DNA of 64,000 nucleotides from Chitinophagaceae bacterium (GTDB lineage Bacteria; Bacteroidota; Bacteroidia; Chitinophagales; Chitinophagaceae), in NCBI GenBank assembly GCA_016720745.1, contig JADKKA010000022.1, positions 372,001-436,000 on the forward strand. Direction: 5' to 3'. The stretch's first letter is position 1. Every line of letters begins with the position of its first letter. The notes under the pieces were generated by a model. The model made no database searches. It saw only the letters and a list, made by a program, of their open reading frames with translations, and had not been told where the DNA came from. A program made the translations under genes and the position numbers. Shown here piece by piece: positions 45,183 to 53,164 of this stretch.

Positions 45183-45731
45183 ATGAAACGGCTTTTCTTT
45201 CTGATCCTGGTATCCGTTCTGTTGGTACCTGTTGGACAGGCACAGTTTTCCAAGGCCAGTTTACAGGCTACCGGCTTAACCTGTGCACTTTGCAGTAATG
45301 CCATCAATAAAGCGGTATTGAAATTGCCCTTTGTGGCATCAGTCAGGGCAGATATCAAAAACTCCTCATTCAGTATTGTGTTCAAAGAAGGGGCTGACCT
45401 GGATATTGATGCGATCAAAGCGGCTGTGGAAGATGCCGGATTCTCTGTTGGCGGACTCAGCCTGACTGGTCATTTCAATGACACCAGGCTGATAAAAGAT
45501 CAGGCGGTTACTATCGGCAATGAAAAATTTCATTTTCTCAACGGCGATGGTAAAACCCTGAACGGTGAACAGGTAATCATGGTAGTGGATAAGAATTTTG
45601 TATCTGAAAAGCAATTCAAAAAAATCAGTAAGGAAAGTCAGCTGCCCTGTGTGCAAACAGGAAAGGCCACGGGTGCCTGTTCGCGGGAAGGCATGGCTGC
45701 GGGAAACAGGATTTATCATGTGATGATATAA
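45183..45731 (+). CDS. Secreted HMA-domain protein
   Basis: 182 residues. A signal peptide (ending VGQAQ near residue 21) is followed by an HMA fold with TGLTCALCSNAINKAVL (Cys34, Cys37) and a beta-strand VEDAGFSVGG. After the domain (about 25-95) a second, unrecognised region (about 100-182) has LTGHFNDTRLIKDQAVTIGN and PCVQTGKATGACSREG with two more cysteines. It sits 27 nt after the Cys-rich HMA gene and is followed by a strong terminator, so the first transcription unit may end here. A metal-transfer role in the periplasm is likely. Confidence 0.85.
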   Translation: MKRLFFLILVSVLLVPVGQAQFSKASLQATGLTCALCSNAINKAVLKLPFVASVRADIKNSSFSIVFKEGADLDIDAIKAAVEDAGFSVGGLSLTGHFNDTRLIKDQAVTIGNEKFHFLNGDGKTLNGEQVIMVVDKNFVSEKQFKKISKESQLPCVQTGKATGACSREGMAAGNRIYHVMI

Positions 45732-45739
45732 AATAAGCA

Positions 45740-45771
45740 GTCCCTTTCTGCGTTGCAGAAAGGGACTTTTT
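45740..45771 (+). terminator. Strong intrinsic terminator after the second HMA gene
   Basis: GTCCCTTTCTGC and GCAGAAAGGGAC form a perfect 12-bp stem with a GTT loop, followed by TTTTT, nine bases after the stop at 45729-45731. It separates the HMA genes from the TlpA-like gene, so the rest needs its own promoter or read-through. Confidence 0.92.
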
Positions 45772-45784
45772 GATCCTTCGATAT

Positions 45785-46276
45785 ATGATGAAACAAAAAC
45801 TATTCTTCACCATTGTACTGTTGATGTTTATTAGTGCTGCGGTACAGGCCCAGCCAAGACAGGGGCAAATAGCAGCCGACATTGCATTGCCAACAGCTAA
45901 AGGAGATACGATTCACCTCAGTTCCCTGCGGGGGAAAGTGGTATTGCTTGATTTCTGGGCATCCTGGTGTGGTCCCTGCCGGGTCGCCAACCGGGGTCTT
46001 TCTAAAATCTATTCAAAGTTCAAAGACAAGGGTTTTGAAATCTTCAGTGTTTCCTTTGATGCCGATCGCAGTGACTGGCTGAGTGCAGTGAGACAGGATA
46101 AGATAAACTGGCTGCAGGTCAATGATCCGGATATCAACAAATCAGCCGTGGCATTGTACTGGGAAGTGTATTCCATTCCTACAACCTATCTGATTGACCG
46201 TGACGGTAAATTACTGGCCATGGATCTGGAAGGCAAGAACCTGGAGAATGCATTAAAAAAACTGATTGATAAATAA
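45785..46276 (+). CDS. TlpA-like thioredoxin-fold disulfide reductase
   Basis: 163 residues from the ATG at 45785 (a second ATG follows directly). The signal peptide ends with SAAVQAQ. The TlpA/ResA-like fold has DFWASWCGPCRVANRG with Cys62 and Cys65, VSFDADRSDWLSAVRQD, and the cis-Pro strand YSIPTTYLIDRDGK. Such periplasmic proteins keep cysteines of apoproteins or metallochaperones reduced, for example before copper insertion. Its position inside the metal-handling group, with Cys-rich HMA partners, fits that job. The gene starts 13 nt after a terminator's T-tract. Confidence 0.9.
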   Translation: MMKQKLFFTIVLLMFISAAVQAQPRQGQIAADIALPTAKGDTIHLSSLRGKVVLLDFWASWCGPCRVANRGLSKIYSKFKDKGFEIFSVSFDADRSDWLSAVRQDKINWLQVNDPDINKSAVALYWEVYSIPTTYLIDRDGKLLAMDLEGKNLENALKKLIDK

Positions 46277-46285
46277 GTGCAGGAA

Positions 46286-47110
46286 ATGAAGTGGGAGCGA
46301 TTGATAATACTGATATTCCTGTTTGCTTTAAAGGCAAACGCACAGGAACTGTATGTATTTACAGAGCCGGCTTCGAATATTCCTGCCCGTTCCATTAGTT
46401 TAAAGCTGACCGATCATTTTGTAACCAGTGATAATATTTACAATCGTTTCTCCCACCGGTTGATGCCACAGGTGATGCTGGGTGTCAGCAAAAAACTAAT
46501 GTTTCAGATTGGTGGAACTTTTTCCAATATGCATACGCCGGATTTCAAGGCGGAGTCTATTAATTTTTATACCAAGTACCGTTTTTTGTCAAAGGATGAA
46601 TTGCACAAGCATTTCAGGATGGCGGTCTTTGCTAATCTTTCTGCCACCAAAGCACCATTTCATTATGATGAGATCACCCTGATGGGAGATAAGGAAGGAA
46701 TGGCATTGGGTCTGGTGGCCACACAGCTCTGGCATAAACTGGCGGTTTCTGCAACGGTAACACATACCCAGTTGCTGGATAATTCCCGTTTTAATAAAGT
46801 GTTGTATATACCCGAAAGGAATTACCAGGCGATGAACTATGCACTTTCTGCAGGCTACCTGGTCTTCCCCAAAGAATACCGGGATTATAAGCAAACCAAT
46901 CTCAATCTCTATCTCGAAATATTGTCGCAGCAAACCCTTGACAGGAAAACCAATTACCTGGATATCGCGCCGGCAGTACAGCTGATTTTTAACAGCAATG
47001 CCAAATTGAATCTGGGCTATCGTTTCCAGGCCACCGGCAACATGAGCCGGATGGCCAATAACAGCTGGCAGGTCAGCTTTGAGCGGACCTTTTTAGGGGC
47101 TTTTAAGTAA
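46286..47110 (+). CDS. Predicted outer-membrane beta-barrel protein of the metal gene group
   Basis: 274 residues from the ATG at 46286; a GTG three codons earlier directly after the TlpA stop is an alternative start. The signal peptide (LIILIFLFALKANAQ) precedes a strand-rich protein with MPQVMLGVSKKLMFQIGGTF, FRMAVFANLSATKAPFHYDE and an end LNLGYRFQATGNMSRMANNS plus WQVSFERTFLGAFK, which looks like a terminal barrel strand. It is not recognised as a named family. Tight spacing to the TlpA and TonB receptor genes suggests co-transcription. Confidence 0.75.
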   Translation: MKWERLIILIFLFALKANAQELYVFTEPASNIPARSISLKLTDHFVTSDNIYNRFSHRLMPQVMLGVSKKLMFQIGGTFSNMHTPDFKAESINFYTKYRFLSKDELHKHFRMAVFANLSATKAPFHYDEITLMGDKEGMALGLVATQLWHKLAVSATVTHTQLLDNSRFNKVLYIPERNYQAMNYALSAGYLVFPKEYRDYKQTNLNLYLEILSQQTLDRKTNYLDIAPAVQLIFNSNAKLNLGYRFQATGNMSRMANNSWQVSFERTFLGAFK

Positions 47111-47136
47111 TAGCCCCATTATTTCAAAATACGACA

Positions 47137-49713
47137 ATGAATTTTTTACGTTCATATGTAATCATATTGCTATTACTGGTAGCTGGTAATACAGAAGGCC
47201 TGGCCCAATCTGCCAATGATACCACGGCATCAGCTTTTGTAGCCGGTGCCTGTGATATGTGCAAGACAAGGATTGAAAAAGCAGCACTGGAACGGAAAGG
47301 AGTTAAATCAGCTCAATGGAACCTGGCCACTCAGTTACTAACTGTTTCTTTTAATCATGAGCAGGTAACGCTGGAAAGGATTTTATGCCGGGTGGCTGAT
47401 CGCGGACATGATAATGATTTTGAAAAAGCAAAAGATGCCGTGTACCAGTCCCTTCCATCCTGCTGTGCTTACCGCAGTAAAATCACTGCTAACGGACAGG
47501 CGGTAACAGGTTCAGTTGCTGTGATACTGGCAGAGAATCAATTGGTGAAAGGAGTAGTGATGGAAGAAAATAAACAGGGAAGTTTTGTACCACTTACTGG
47601 CGCAACGGTGCAATGGCTCGGAAGCAATGCAGCGGTTACCACCGATTCATCCGGCGTCTTTTCTATCCGCTCTGTAAAGGATATTAACCAGCTGGTCATT
47701 AGTTATGTGGGATATAAGGCAGATACTATTTTGGTGAGTAATGCCACAGAAATGAAAGTGATCATGGCCACCGGAAAGCAACTCAATGAAGTGACGGTTA
47801 CTTCCCGGATGCGGTCCACGTATTTGTCCAGCCTGAGTCCGATTCGTACCCAGGTAATGACGGAAAGGGAATTGTTCAAAGCGGCCTGCTGCAACCTGGG
47901 CGAAAGTTTTGAAACCAACCCATCTGTAGATGTATCGTATAATGATGCGGTGACCGGATCCAAACAAATCCAGTTGCTGGGACTCAGTGGCAACTATACC
48001 CAATTGACAGTAGAGAGTTTGCCGGGTCCCAGGGGACTGGCCACTGCATTCGGGTTGAATTTTATTCCGGGTCCTTTTGTAGAATCCATACAACTGAGTA
48101 AGGGTGTCGGTTCCGTAGTGAATGGTTTTGAAAGTATAGCCGGGCAAATCAATGTGGAATTAAAAAAGCCTCAAACGGCAGAAAGGGTATATGTGAATGC
48201 TTATATCAATGATATGGCGAAAACAGACCTGAACCTGGTACTGACCAAAAAACTGAATGATCGCTGGAGCACAGCACTGATGCTGCATGATAATTTCCAG
48301 GCCAGGGCTGATGTGGATTATAATAAAGATGGCTTCAGGGATAATACCACCGGAAATTTATTCGCGGCGGTGAACCGCTGGAATTATAACGGCATCAAAG
48401 GATTTGAATCACAACTGGGATTTAAAATATTAGTAGATGATATCACGGGTGGTCAAACCGGCTTTCGCCCGAAACAGGATCAGGGCAGTAACAGCATCTA
48501 TGGGCTGGGGATTAAAACCAACCGATACGAACTTTATGCCAAGGCAGGATATGTTTTCCCAGGGAAAAAATACCAGAGTATAGGTATTCAGTTTTCCGTA
48601 TTTGATCATCGGCAGGATGCTTATTATGGACTGACCACTTATGACGGAAAGCAACAGAATCTCTATGCTAATCTGATTTATCAGTCCATTATCGGAAGTA
48701 CCATACATAAGTTCCGGACCGGACTTAGTTTTTTGTCTGATCATTACGATGAGCAATTTCAGCTGACCCGTTACAAGAGAAAGGAGAATGTGCCCGGTGG
48801 TTTTTTTGAATATACATTTACCCCGGTGGAAAATTTCAATATCGTAGCCGGTATCCGGGCCGATCATAACAATCTCTTTGGCTGGTTTGCCACACCTCGT
48901 TTGCATATCCGGTATGAACCGGTAACCGGAACTACTATCCGGATCAGTGCGGGTCGCGGACAACGTACGGCGAATATTTTTGCAGAGAACAACAGCATAT
49001 TTGTGAGTGCCAGACAAATAGAAATATTTGCATCATCCGGTGGCGGCGCCTATGGCCTTCTGCCTGAAATAGCCTGGAACAAGGGAATCAGTATTGATCA
49101 GAAATTCAAGTTGTTTGGTCGTAACAGTAACCTGGCCCTTGATTTCTTTCGCAATGATTTCAAACAACAGGTGATTACCGATCTGGAGAATCCGCGAAAA
49201 GTGGTTTTCTATAATCTGGATGGGAAATCTTTTTCAAACAGTTTCCAGGCTGAATTGAACATGGAGCCGGTCAAAAGACTGGAATGGCGGCTGGCCTATC
49301 GTTTTTATGATGTGAAAATGACTTATACCAGTCAGTTGCTGAGTAAACCTTTTACCGCAAGGCATCGTGCTTTTTCCAATCTGGCTTATGAAGTAAAAGG
49401 CTGGAAGATGGATTATACCATCAATATTACCGGGACCAAACGGATCACGGCTACCAGTTCAAATCCAACTATTCATCAACGTGCTGCAACTTCTCCTTCC
49501 TATGTATTGATGAATGCACAGCTGAGTAAATCATTGGGGAAAAATAAACATACTGATGTTTATTTTGGAGGGGAGAACCTGACTAATTTTTTACAGCGTG
49601 ATGCCATCCTAAGTGCCGATCAGCCCTTTGGGCCTTATTTTGATGCTTCTATGATCTGGGGGCCGGTAACAGGAAGGATGTTTTATGCAGGACTGAGGTA
49701 TAAGATTAAATAG
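47137..49713 (+). CDS. TonB-dependent receptor with N-terminal HMA domain (candidate copper receptor)
   Basis: 858 residues. After the signal peptide (ending GLAQ near residue 24) comes an HMA domain (about 30-105) with AGACDMCKTRIEKAA (Cys39, Cys42), closed by LPSCCAY (Cys109, Cys110). Next is a CarboxypepD_reg-like domain (about 138-212; LVKGVVMEENKQGSF, LVISYVGYKADTI), then a plug (about 220-340) with KAACCNLGESFETNPSVDVS (Cys251, Cys252) and VESIQLSKGVGSVVNGFESI, then a long barrel ending GPVTGRMFYAGLRYKIK. TonB receptors import scarce ligands across the outer membrane. The HMA module and paired Cys suggest copper. The HMA-plus-receptor order is unusual. Confidence 0.9.
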   Translation: MNFLRSYVIILLLLVAGNTEGLAQSANDTTASAFVAGACDMCKTRIEKAALERKGVKSAQWNLATQLLTVSFNHEQVTLERILCRVADRGHDNDFEKAKDAVYQSLPSCCAYRSKITANGQAVTGSVAVILAENQLVKGVVMEENKQGSFVPLTGATVQWLGSNAAVTTDSSGVFSIRSVKDINQLVISYVGYKADTILVSNATEMKVIMATGKQLNEVTVTSRMRSTYLSSLSPIRTQVMTERELFKAACCNLGESFETNPSVDVSYNDAVTGSKQIQLLGLSGNYTQLTVESLPGPRGLATAFGLNFIPGPFVESIQLSKGVGSVVNGFESIAGQINVELKKPQTAERVYVNAYINDMAKTDLNLVLTKKLNDRWSTALMLHDNFQARADVDYNKDGFRDNTTGNLFAAVNRWNYNGIKGFESQLGFKILVDDITGGQTGFRPKQDQGSNSIYGLGIKTNRYELYAKAGYVFPGKKYQSIGIQFSVFDHRQDAYYGLTTYDGKQQNLYANLIYQSIIGSTIHKFRTGLSFLSDHYDEQFQLTRYKRKENVPGGFFEYTFTPVENFNIVAGIRADHNNLFGWFATPRLHIRYEPVTGTTIRISAGRGQRTANIFAENNSIFVSARQIEIFASSGGGAYGLLPEIAWNKGISIDQKFKLFGRNSNLALDFFRNDFKQQVITDLENPRKVVFYNLDGKSFSNSFQAELNMEPVKRLEWRLAYRFYDVKMTYTSQLLSKPFTARHRAFSNLAYEVKGWKMDYTINITGTKRITATSSNPTIHQRAATSPSYVLMNAQLSKSLGKNKHTDVYFGGENLTNFLQRDAILSADQPFGPYFDASMIWGPVTGRMFYAGLRYKIK

Positions 49714-49721
49714 AGAAAGAC

Positions 49722-49920
49722 CTCTCCCTAGCCCCCCTCCCGGGGAAGGTAAGAGAGACCTCCCCCTTACCCCCTCCAAAGGAGGGGGAAGAAAGTGCCA
49801 TAACTCCACATAGGAAGGTGAAGAATGCCACAAAGGAGTTGAGTTTGGGATTTAATTGGAGAGACTCTAAATTTTTTTAAGGCCCCTTCATTGGAGAGGG
49901 GAATAAGGGGAGAGGTCTGG
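49722..49920. repeat. C/G palindromic repeats in the intergenic region
   Basis: The 306-nt space between the two receptor genes contains CCCCCCTCCCGGGGAAGG, CCCCCTCCAAAGGAGGGGG (a near-perfect palindrome, about 49772-49790) and a related GGCCCCTTCATTGGAGAGGG unit (49880-49899). All belong to a family also seen at 6.6, 38.6 and 39.8 kb. No gene lies in it; the promoter and operator of the next gene occupy the last 40 nt. Confidence 0.7.
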
Positions 49921-49979
49921 TAAAGAGAAATGTCAATCAGCATTTTACAAGAAATATATGTCCTGTCAAAACATTTATT

Positions 49980-49987
49980 TATATTTG
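49980..49987 (+). promoter_or_regulatory. -7 promoter box of the second TonB receptor
   Basis: TATATTTG matches TAnnTTTG, 32 nt before the ATG at 50020. It lies just upstream of the palindromic operator, so a bound repressor would block early transcription. Confidence 0.5.
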
Positions 49988-50015
49988 TCTAACAATAAAT
50001 TTAGACAAGTCTAAA
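49985..50015. promoter_or_regulatory. DtxR/MntR-like operator (two overlapping palindromes)
   Basis: A perfect 16-bp palindrome, TTTAGACAAGTCTAAA (50000-50015), has half-sites TTTAGAC and GTCTAAA. A further half-site TTGTCTAA (49985-49992) pairs with TTAGACAA (50001-50008). This spacing and base pattern (TTTAGnC / GnCTAAA) is like boxes bound by DtxR/IdeR/MntR-family metal sensors. It lies between the -7 box and the ATG. The regulator itself is not in the window; iron or manganese control is inferred. Confidence 0.6.
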
Positions 50016-50019
50016 AATA

Positions 50020-52296
50020 ATGAAATTTTTTCTCCTTTTTACCGGGTTCCTTTTTAGTTTGTCAGTCAACGCGCAACGGACGGTTCAGGGTCAGGTGCTG
50101 CATCAACTGACAGCTGAACCGGTAGCAGGTGCCACAATCATGGCAGGTTCATCAGCCGCAGTGTTATCAGATCAGCAGGGAAAGTTTTCATTGCTGACTG
50201 CGGCTGATTCTATACAGGTGACCGCCATTGGTTATGAAAAGAAAACAGTTGTTCTTGATCAACGGGATCACCTGATGATCCTGCTCCAGCCTTCACAGAA
50301 AGAAATGGATGCAGTAGTTGTATCAGGTACATTGAGGGCAGTAAAGAAAACCGAGAGTCCGGTACCGGTAGAAGTGTATACCACCCATTTTTTCAAAAAA
50401 AATCCGGCCCCCAGTATTTTTGAATCCCTGCAAAATGTAAATGGCGTCAGGCCGCAACTTAATTGCAGCGTATGCAATACAGGTGATATCCATATCAATG
50501 GCCTGGAAGGCCCCTATACCATGATCACCATTGATGGTATGCCCATTGTGAGCAGCCTGGCTTCTGTATATGGTTTGTTTGGCATTCCTTCCCAGCTGAT
50601 TGACCGGGTTGAGATTGTGAAAGGACCTGCATCCGGTTTGTATGGGGCAGAAGCCATTGGCGGGCTGATCAATATCATTACCAAGTCGCCGGAAAAAGCA
50701 CCGGCATTCACCGGTAATTTCATGACTACATCCTGGCTGGAACATAATGTTGACCTGGGTGTCAAATTCCGTCTTGGTAAAAAAGTATCATCCCTGCTGG
50801 GGATCAATTATTTCAACTACCAGCATCCGTTGGATAAAAATAATGACCAGTTTACGGATGTGACACTGCAGCACCGCATTTCGCTTTTCAATAAAATCAG
50901 TTTTAACCGGAAGCAAAACCGGACGGCTTCTATAGCCGCCAGATATTTTTATGAAAACCGCTGGGGAGGGGATATGCGCTGGAATCATTCATTCCGCGGA
51001 AGCGATAGTCTCTATGGAGAAAGTATTCTTACCAGTCGCTGGGAAATAATCGGTCAATACCAGTTGCCAGTCAATGAACCATTGTTCTTTTCATTTTCGG
51101 CTACAGGTCACCAGCAGGATTCCTATTATGGTACTACACCCTATATGGCCAAACAACGTGTTGCATTCGGACAATTGTTGTGGGACAAAGCAGCCGGAAC
51201 TTCACACCAGCTCCTGACCGGACTCGCTGTTCGTCATAATTATTACGATGATAATTCCACAGCGACCATTGATACGCTCCGTTTAATTAATCAGCCGGAA
51301 AAATATACCATCCCCGGTCTCTTTGTACAGGATGAATGGAAACTGCATCCCAAACACCTGTTGTTACTGGGTCTTCGATATGATCATCACCCCATTCATA
51401 AAAGTATCCTTACCCCCCGATTGGCCTGGAAATGGAGTCTGAAAGACGGACAGACCCTTCGGGTTAATGCCGGAACCGGTTTCAGGGTGGTGAGTCTTTT
51501 TACAGAAGAACATGCTGCCCTTACCGGAGCAAGGTCAGTAGAAGTGAAGGAATCGCTGAACCCTGAAAGAAGTTTTAATATCAATCTCAATTATACCCGT
51601 TACCATCGCTGGAAAAATACCAGTGTTAATATTGACGCAGCCGCCTGGTATTCCCGTTTCAGTAACCAGATCATTGCGGATTATGATACCGATCCGAATA
51701 AAATTATTTACGATAACCTGCATGGGTTTTCCTCCTCAAAGGGTTTGACATTGAACATTGAACTGAACAAGGGAAATCGGTTTAAATCTTTAATGGGTGT
51801 AACCTTACAGGATGTCTCCAAAACTGAAAAGGGGCATGATGGACGCCGGGTGAAACAAACACCCATGCTGACAGAAAAATGGAGTGGTACCTGGGCCATC
51901 ACCTATGTCTTTCCCGGAGCGGGCATCACAATCGATTATACCGGCAATATTTATGGGCCCATGCGATTACCATTGATATCGCCACTTGATCCGCGTCCGG
52001 CTACTTCTCCGGTATGGAGTATCCAGAATATTCAGATTAGTAAATTTCTCAGTGCCCGTACCGAAATTTTTACCGGTGTAAAAAATTTACTGAACTGGAC
52101 GCCGGCCCGGAATACGCCCTTCCTGATCGCCCGTTCGCATGATCCTTTCGACAAAAAAGTGGAATATGAATCAAACGGGCAGGTCAAATCGACTGCAGAA
52201 AATCCCTATGCACTGACTTTTGATCCAGCCTATATGTATGCTCCCAACCAGGGCATCCGGGTGTTTGCCGGTATTCGTTGTACCTTAAAAAAGTAG
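50020..52296 (+). CDS. TonB-dependent receptor with CxxC plug motif
   Basis: 758 residues. The signal peptide ends LSVNAQ near residue 19, followed by a short CarboxypepD_reg-like domain (about 22-92). The plug (about 110-215) carries VRPQLNCSVCNTGDIHINGL (Cys149, Cys152) and YTMITIDGMPIVSSLASVYG, with VEIVKGPASGLYGAEAIGGL. The rest is a barrel with LFVQDEWKLHPKHLLLLGLR and a last strand GIRVFAGIRCTLKK. The CSVCNTG element in the plug is distinctive, and I recall it in receptors near metal-dependent regulators. A palindrome of DtxR/MntR type precedes the gene, so it likely imports an iron or manganese species or a metal-chelate. The ligand is unproven. Confidence 0.88.
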   Translation: MKFFLLFTGFLFSLSVNAQRTVQGQVLHQLTAEPVAGATIMAGSSAAVLSDQQGKFSLLTAADSIQVTAIGYEKKTVVLDQRDHLMILLQPSQKEMDAVVVSGTLRAVKKTESPVPVEVYTTHFFKKNPAPSIFESLQNVNGVRPQLNCSVCNTGDIHINGLEGPYTMITIDGMPIVSSLASVYGLFGIPSQLIDRVEIVKGPASGLYGAEAIGGLINIITKSPEKAPAFTGNFMTTSWLEHNVDLGVKFRLGKKVSSLLGINYFNYQHPLDKNNDQFTDVTLQHRISLFNKISFNRKQNRTASIAARYFYENRWGGDMRWNHSFRGSDSLYGESILTSRWEIIGQYQLPVNEPLFFSFSATGHQQDSYYGTTPYMAKQRVAFGQLLWDKAAGTSHQLLTGLAVRHNYYDDNSTATIDTLRLINQPEKYTIPGLFVQDEWKLHPKHLLLLGLRYDHHPIHKSILTPRLAWKWSLKDGQTLRVNAGTGFRVVSLFTEEHAALTGARSVEVKESLNPERSFNINLNYTRYHRWKNTSVNIDAAAWYSRFSNQIIADYDTDPNKIIYDNLHGFSSSKGLTLNIELNKGNRFKSLMGVTLQDVSKTEKGHDGRRVKQTPMLTEKWSGTWAITYVFPGAGITIDYTGNIYGPMRLPLISPLDPRPATSPVWSIQNIQISKFLSARTEIFTGVKNLLNWTPARNTPFLIARSHDPFDKKVEYESNGQVKSTAENPYALTFDPAYMYAPNQGIRVFAGIRCTLKK

Positions 52297-52300
52297 AAAA

Positions 52301-53065
52301 TTATTTTCCTCTTCTTCTGCCCAGCAGCAGTTTAAATACACGCTGATTTGAATTGCGGGTGAGGCCAAAAAGAAATCCGCCATTCACCTCCCATTTAGGA
52401 TCAACGTACAAATCGATCATGGGGCCCAACAGGTGTTCCTGCTGCTGAAAAGGAAGAATCTGTTTGAAAGTTCCCAGTCCGCTGTAATATTCAAAACCGA
52501 TTCCCACTTTTTTGATGGTATAGACTGTTTTTATCTGCGGAGAAATTCCCACACCCTTTTCAGCACCATTGACAACAAAATCAATATTGGGATTGAATGC
52601 AAAATACCAGTTACCCACGGTTTTATCGAGTATGGGTCTTAATTCTCCCTGCCAGAAAAAACCTGTGGTATCATCAGGGCGGAAAAATCCAAACTCAAGG
52701 GAAAGACTGGCGCCCCATTTCCAGTTCCAGGAAGCCGGTACAGTAACCCTGGGTCTTACCTGATTTCCCAGGTATTGAAAACGGCCAGTCGGGGAAATAC
52801 CGGTAAAAGTATAAAAACCGATTTCAAAATTTTTCCCAAAGCCATGGGTGATTTCCAGTGTTTCGTTGGTCCAGTGTGCATCCTTTGGCCTGGCCAGGTT
52901 TTTGCTGCCCTTGAAAGTGTAATTACTGTGCAGCTCAAAGATGGTCCATTTGTGCTGAATGGTAGGAGAAGCATATACCTGAATTTCATTATCAGCCTGT
53001 GAAAATCCCTGCAAAGTCAGTAGGAGGAAGGCTGGTAGTAGTTTATTTTTTTTCCACAATAACAT
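52301..53065 (-). CDS. Outer-membrane beta-barrel protein of unknown function
   Basis: 254 residues. The signal peptide (MLLWKKNKLLPAFLLLTLQG, then FSQ) precedes a strand-rich barrel: IQVYASPTIQHKWTIFELHS, ETLEITHGFGKNFEIGFYTF, GNWYFAFNPNIDFVVNGAEK and a final WEVNGGFLFGLTRNSNQ-like strand. It resembles proteins annotated as transporters of the MetA-pathway of phenol-degradation type, but a specific role is not visible. It is convergent with the second TonB receptor, with only 4 nt between stops, and divergent from tex. Confidence 0.75.
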   Translation of the reverse strand: MLLWKKNKLLPAFLLLTLQGFSQADNEIQVYASPTIQHKWTIFELHSNYTFKGSKNLARPKDAHWTNETLEITHGFGKNFEIGFYTFTGISPTGRFQYLGNQVRPRVTVPASWNWKWGASLSLEFGFFRPDDTTGFFWQGELRPILDKTVGNWYFAFNPNIDFVVNGAEKGVGISPQIKTVYTIKKVGIGFEYYSGLGTFKQILPFQQQEHLLGPMIDLYVDPKWEVNGGFLFGLTRNSNQRVFKLLLGRRRGK

Positions 53066-53137
53066 AAGGAGGCTTTGGTGGTGTAATCTTGTACCAAAAT
53101 ATCATATAAACAAATTTTTTTCTTTCTGGTTCACTTG

Positions 53138-53145
53138 TAGATTTG
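53138..53145 (+). promoter_or_regulatory. -7 promoter box of tex
   Basis: TAGATTTG matches TAnnTTTG, 19 nt before the ATG at 53165. Confidence 0.4.
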
Positions 53146-53164
53146 CTCCCCCAACAAAGAACCT

